DNA from: an uncultured Campylobacterales bacterium
GTDB taxonomy: Bacteria; Campylobacterota; Campylobacteria; Campylobacterales; Arcobacteraceae
Assembly: GCA_947494995.1 (NCBI GenBank)
Contig: CANLWY010000002.1
Span: 186,001 to 250,000 of the forward strand
Direction of reading: 5' to 3'
Length of the DNA stretch: 64,000 bases
Numbering within the stretch: position 1 is the stretch's first letter; each line of letters begins with the position of its first letter. This document shows, in pieces, positions 63,764 to 64,000 of this stretch. The notes under the pieces were generated by a model, which did not search any database, had not been told where the DNA came from, and saw only the letters and a program-made list of their open reading frames with translations. Made by a program: the position numbers and the translations under genes.

Positions 63764-64000
63764 ATGAAAAAAATTTTACTTTTAACTTCAATTTTAGCAT
63801 GTGCAGCATTTGCTAATCCATATGCAAAATGTATTGGTTGTCATGGAGCAAATGGTGAAAAAGTTGCCTTAGGTAAATCAAAAGTTATTAAAGATATGTC
63901 AAAAGCAGATTTTATTGCTTCAATGAAAGGTTATCAAGATGGTTCTTACGGTGGACCAATGAAAGGTGTTATGATTCCTCAAGTTAAGGGATTAAGTGAA
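63764..64000 (+). CDS. Second tandem small cytochrome c (3' end outside window)
   Basis: The visible 79 codons match the first cytochrome gene closely: same signal peptide, same CIGCH and GANGEKVALGKSKV, with few changes (for example MSKADFIASMKGYQDG). It diverges near GVMIPQVKGL, where the first has LMKGQVAPL. AAAGGAAACC serves as ribosome site. The gene runs past base 64000. Confidence 0.92.
   Translation, partial: MKKILLLTSILACAAFANPYAKCIGCHGANGEKVALGKSKVIKDMSKADFIASMKGYQDGSYGGPMKGVMIPQVKGLSE

Overview
The window is a low-GC, gene-dense stretch of bacterial chromosome. It most likely comes from the Campylobacterota, family Arcobacteraceae (Arcobacter or a close relative). The reasons are the very AT-rich codon use, the gene order (gltX-like / yggT / slt-like / lipoprotein / mobB / fbp / small Cys protein / metG; argF / hemN / Fe-S protein; ribA-hemB), ATP-type PckA next to a biotin-dependent oxaloacetate decarboxylase, and many cytosolic PAS histidine kinases with an H-x-WRQP motif. 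The gene-order comparison is from memory and was not searched. I see no IS element, CRISPR array, rRNA operon or prophage.

Layout. 1-9.5 kb: a peptidase M16 tail, a run of housekeeping genes (YggT, MobB, Fbp, MetG) that includes two apparently catalytically disabled paralogues (GluRS-like and Slt-like), a MurF-N-like protein and an S24 (CI/LexA-type) repressor. 9.5-14.9 kb: oadGAB and pckA, the oxaloacetate/PEP node, preceded by a 31-codon ORF and a perfect 14-bp palindrome. 14.9-16.5 kb: ribBA with a vestigial RibA half, then four tRNAs (Gln, fMet, Met, Thr) behind a consensus sigma-70 promoter. 16.7-25.6 kb: a GGDEF regulator, small lipoproteins, glyS with a short upstream membrane protein gene, rsmG, stand-alone ribA, hemB, and a kinase/regulator pair. 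25.6-28.5 kb: anaerobic ribonucleotide reductase, with the glycyl-radical segment encoded by its own small gene between nrdD and nrdG. 28.7-36.2 kb: SbtA/SbtB-like bicarbonate transport, purKE, argF, hemN, a CCG Fe-S protein and lgt. 36.2-48.9 kb: response regulators, polA, a kinase, kdsB, a second GGDEF protein, lptB-tsaE, trpD, an S4 protein and argG.

48.9-55.3 kb is the most unusual region. It is a tight four-gene operon of an M20 metallopeptidase, a RimK-like ATP-grasp ligase, a second ATP-grasp protein fused to ComEA-like helix-hairpin-helix repeats, and an 862-residue M14 carboxypeptidase without a signal peptide. It looks like a make-and-trim system for an amide-linked amino-acid modification or peptide; the substrate is unknown. 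55.3-63.2 kb: a gamma-carbonic anhydrase, two response regulators and a divergent kinase, then a glutamate mutase operon (glmS-glmE-glmL) ending in an AMP-forming ligase, which suggests that 3-methylaspartate is made and activated. The window ends in two tandem near-identical small cytochrome c genes, the second cut by the window edge.

The two strongest leads are the split NrdD (26.3-28.5 kb) and the ATP-grasp/peptidase operon (49.2-55.3 kb).
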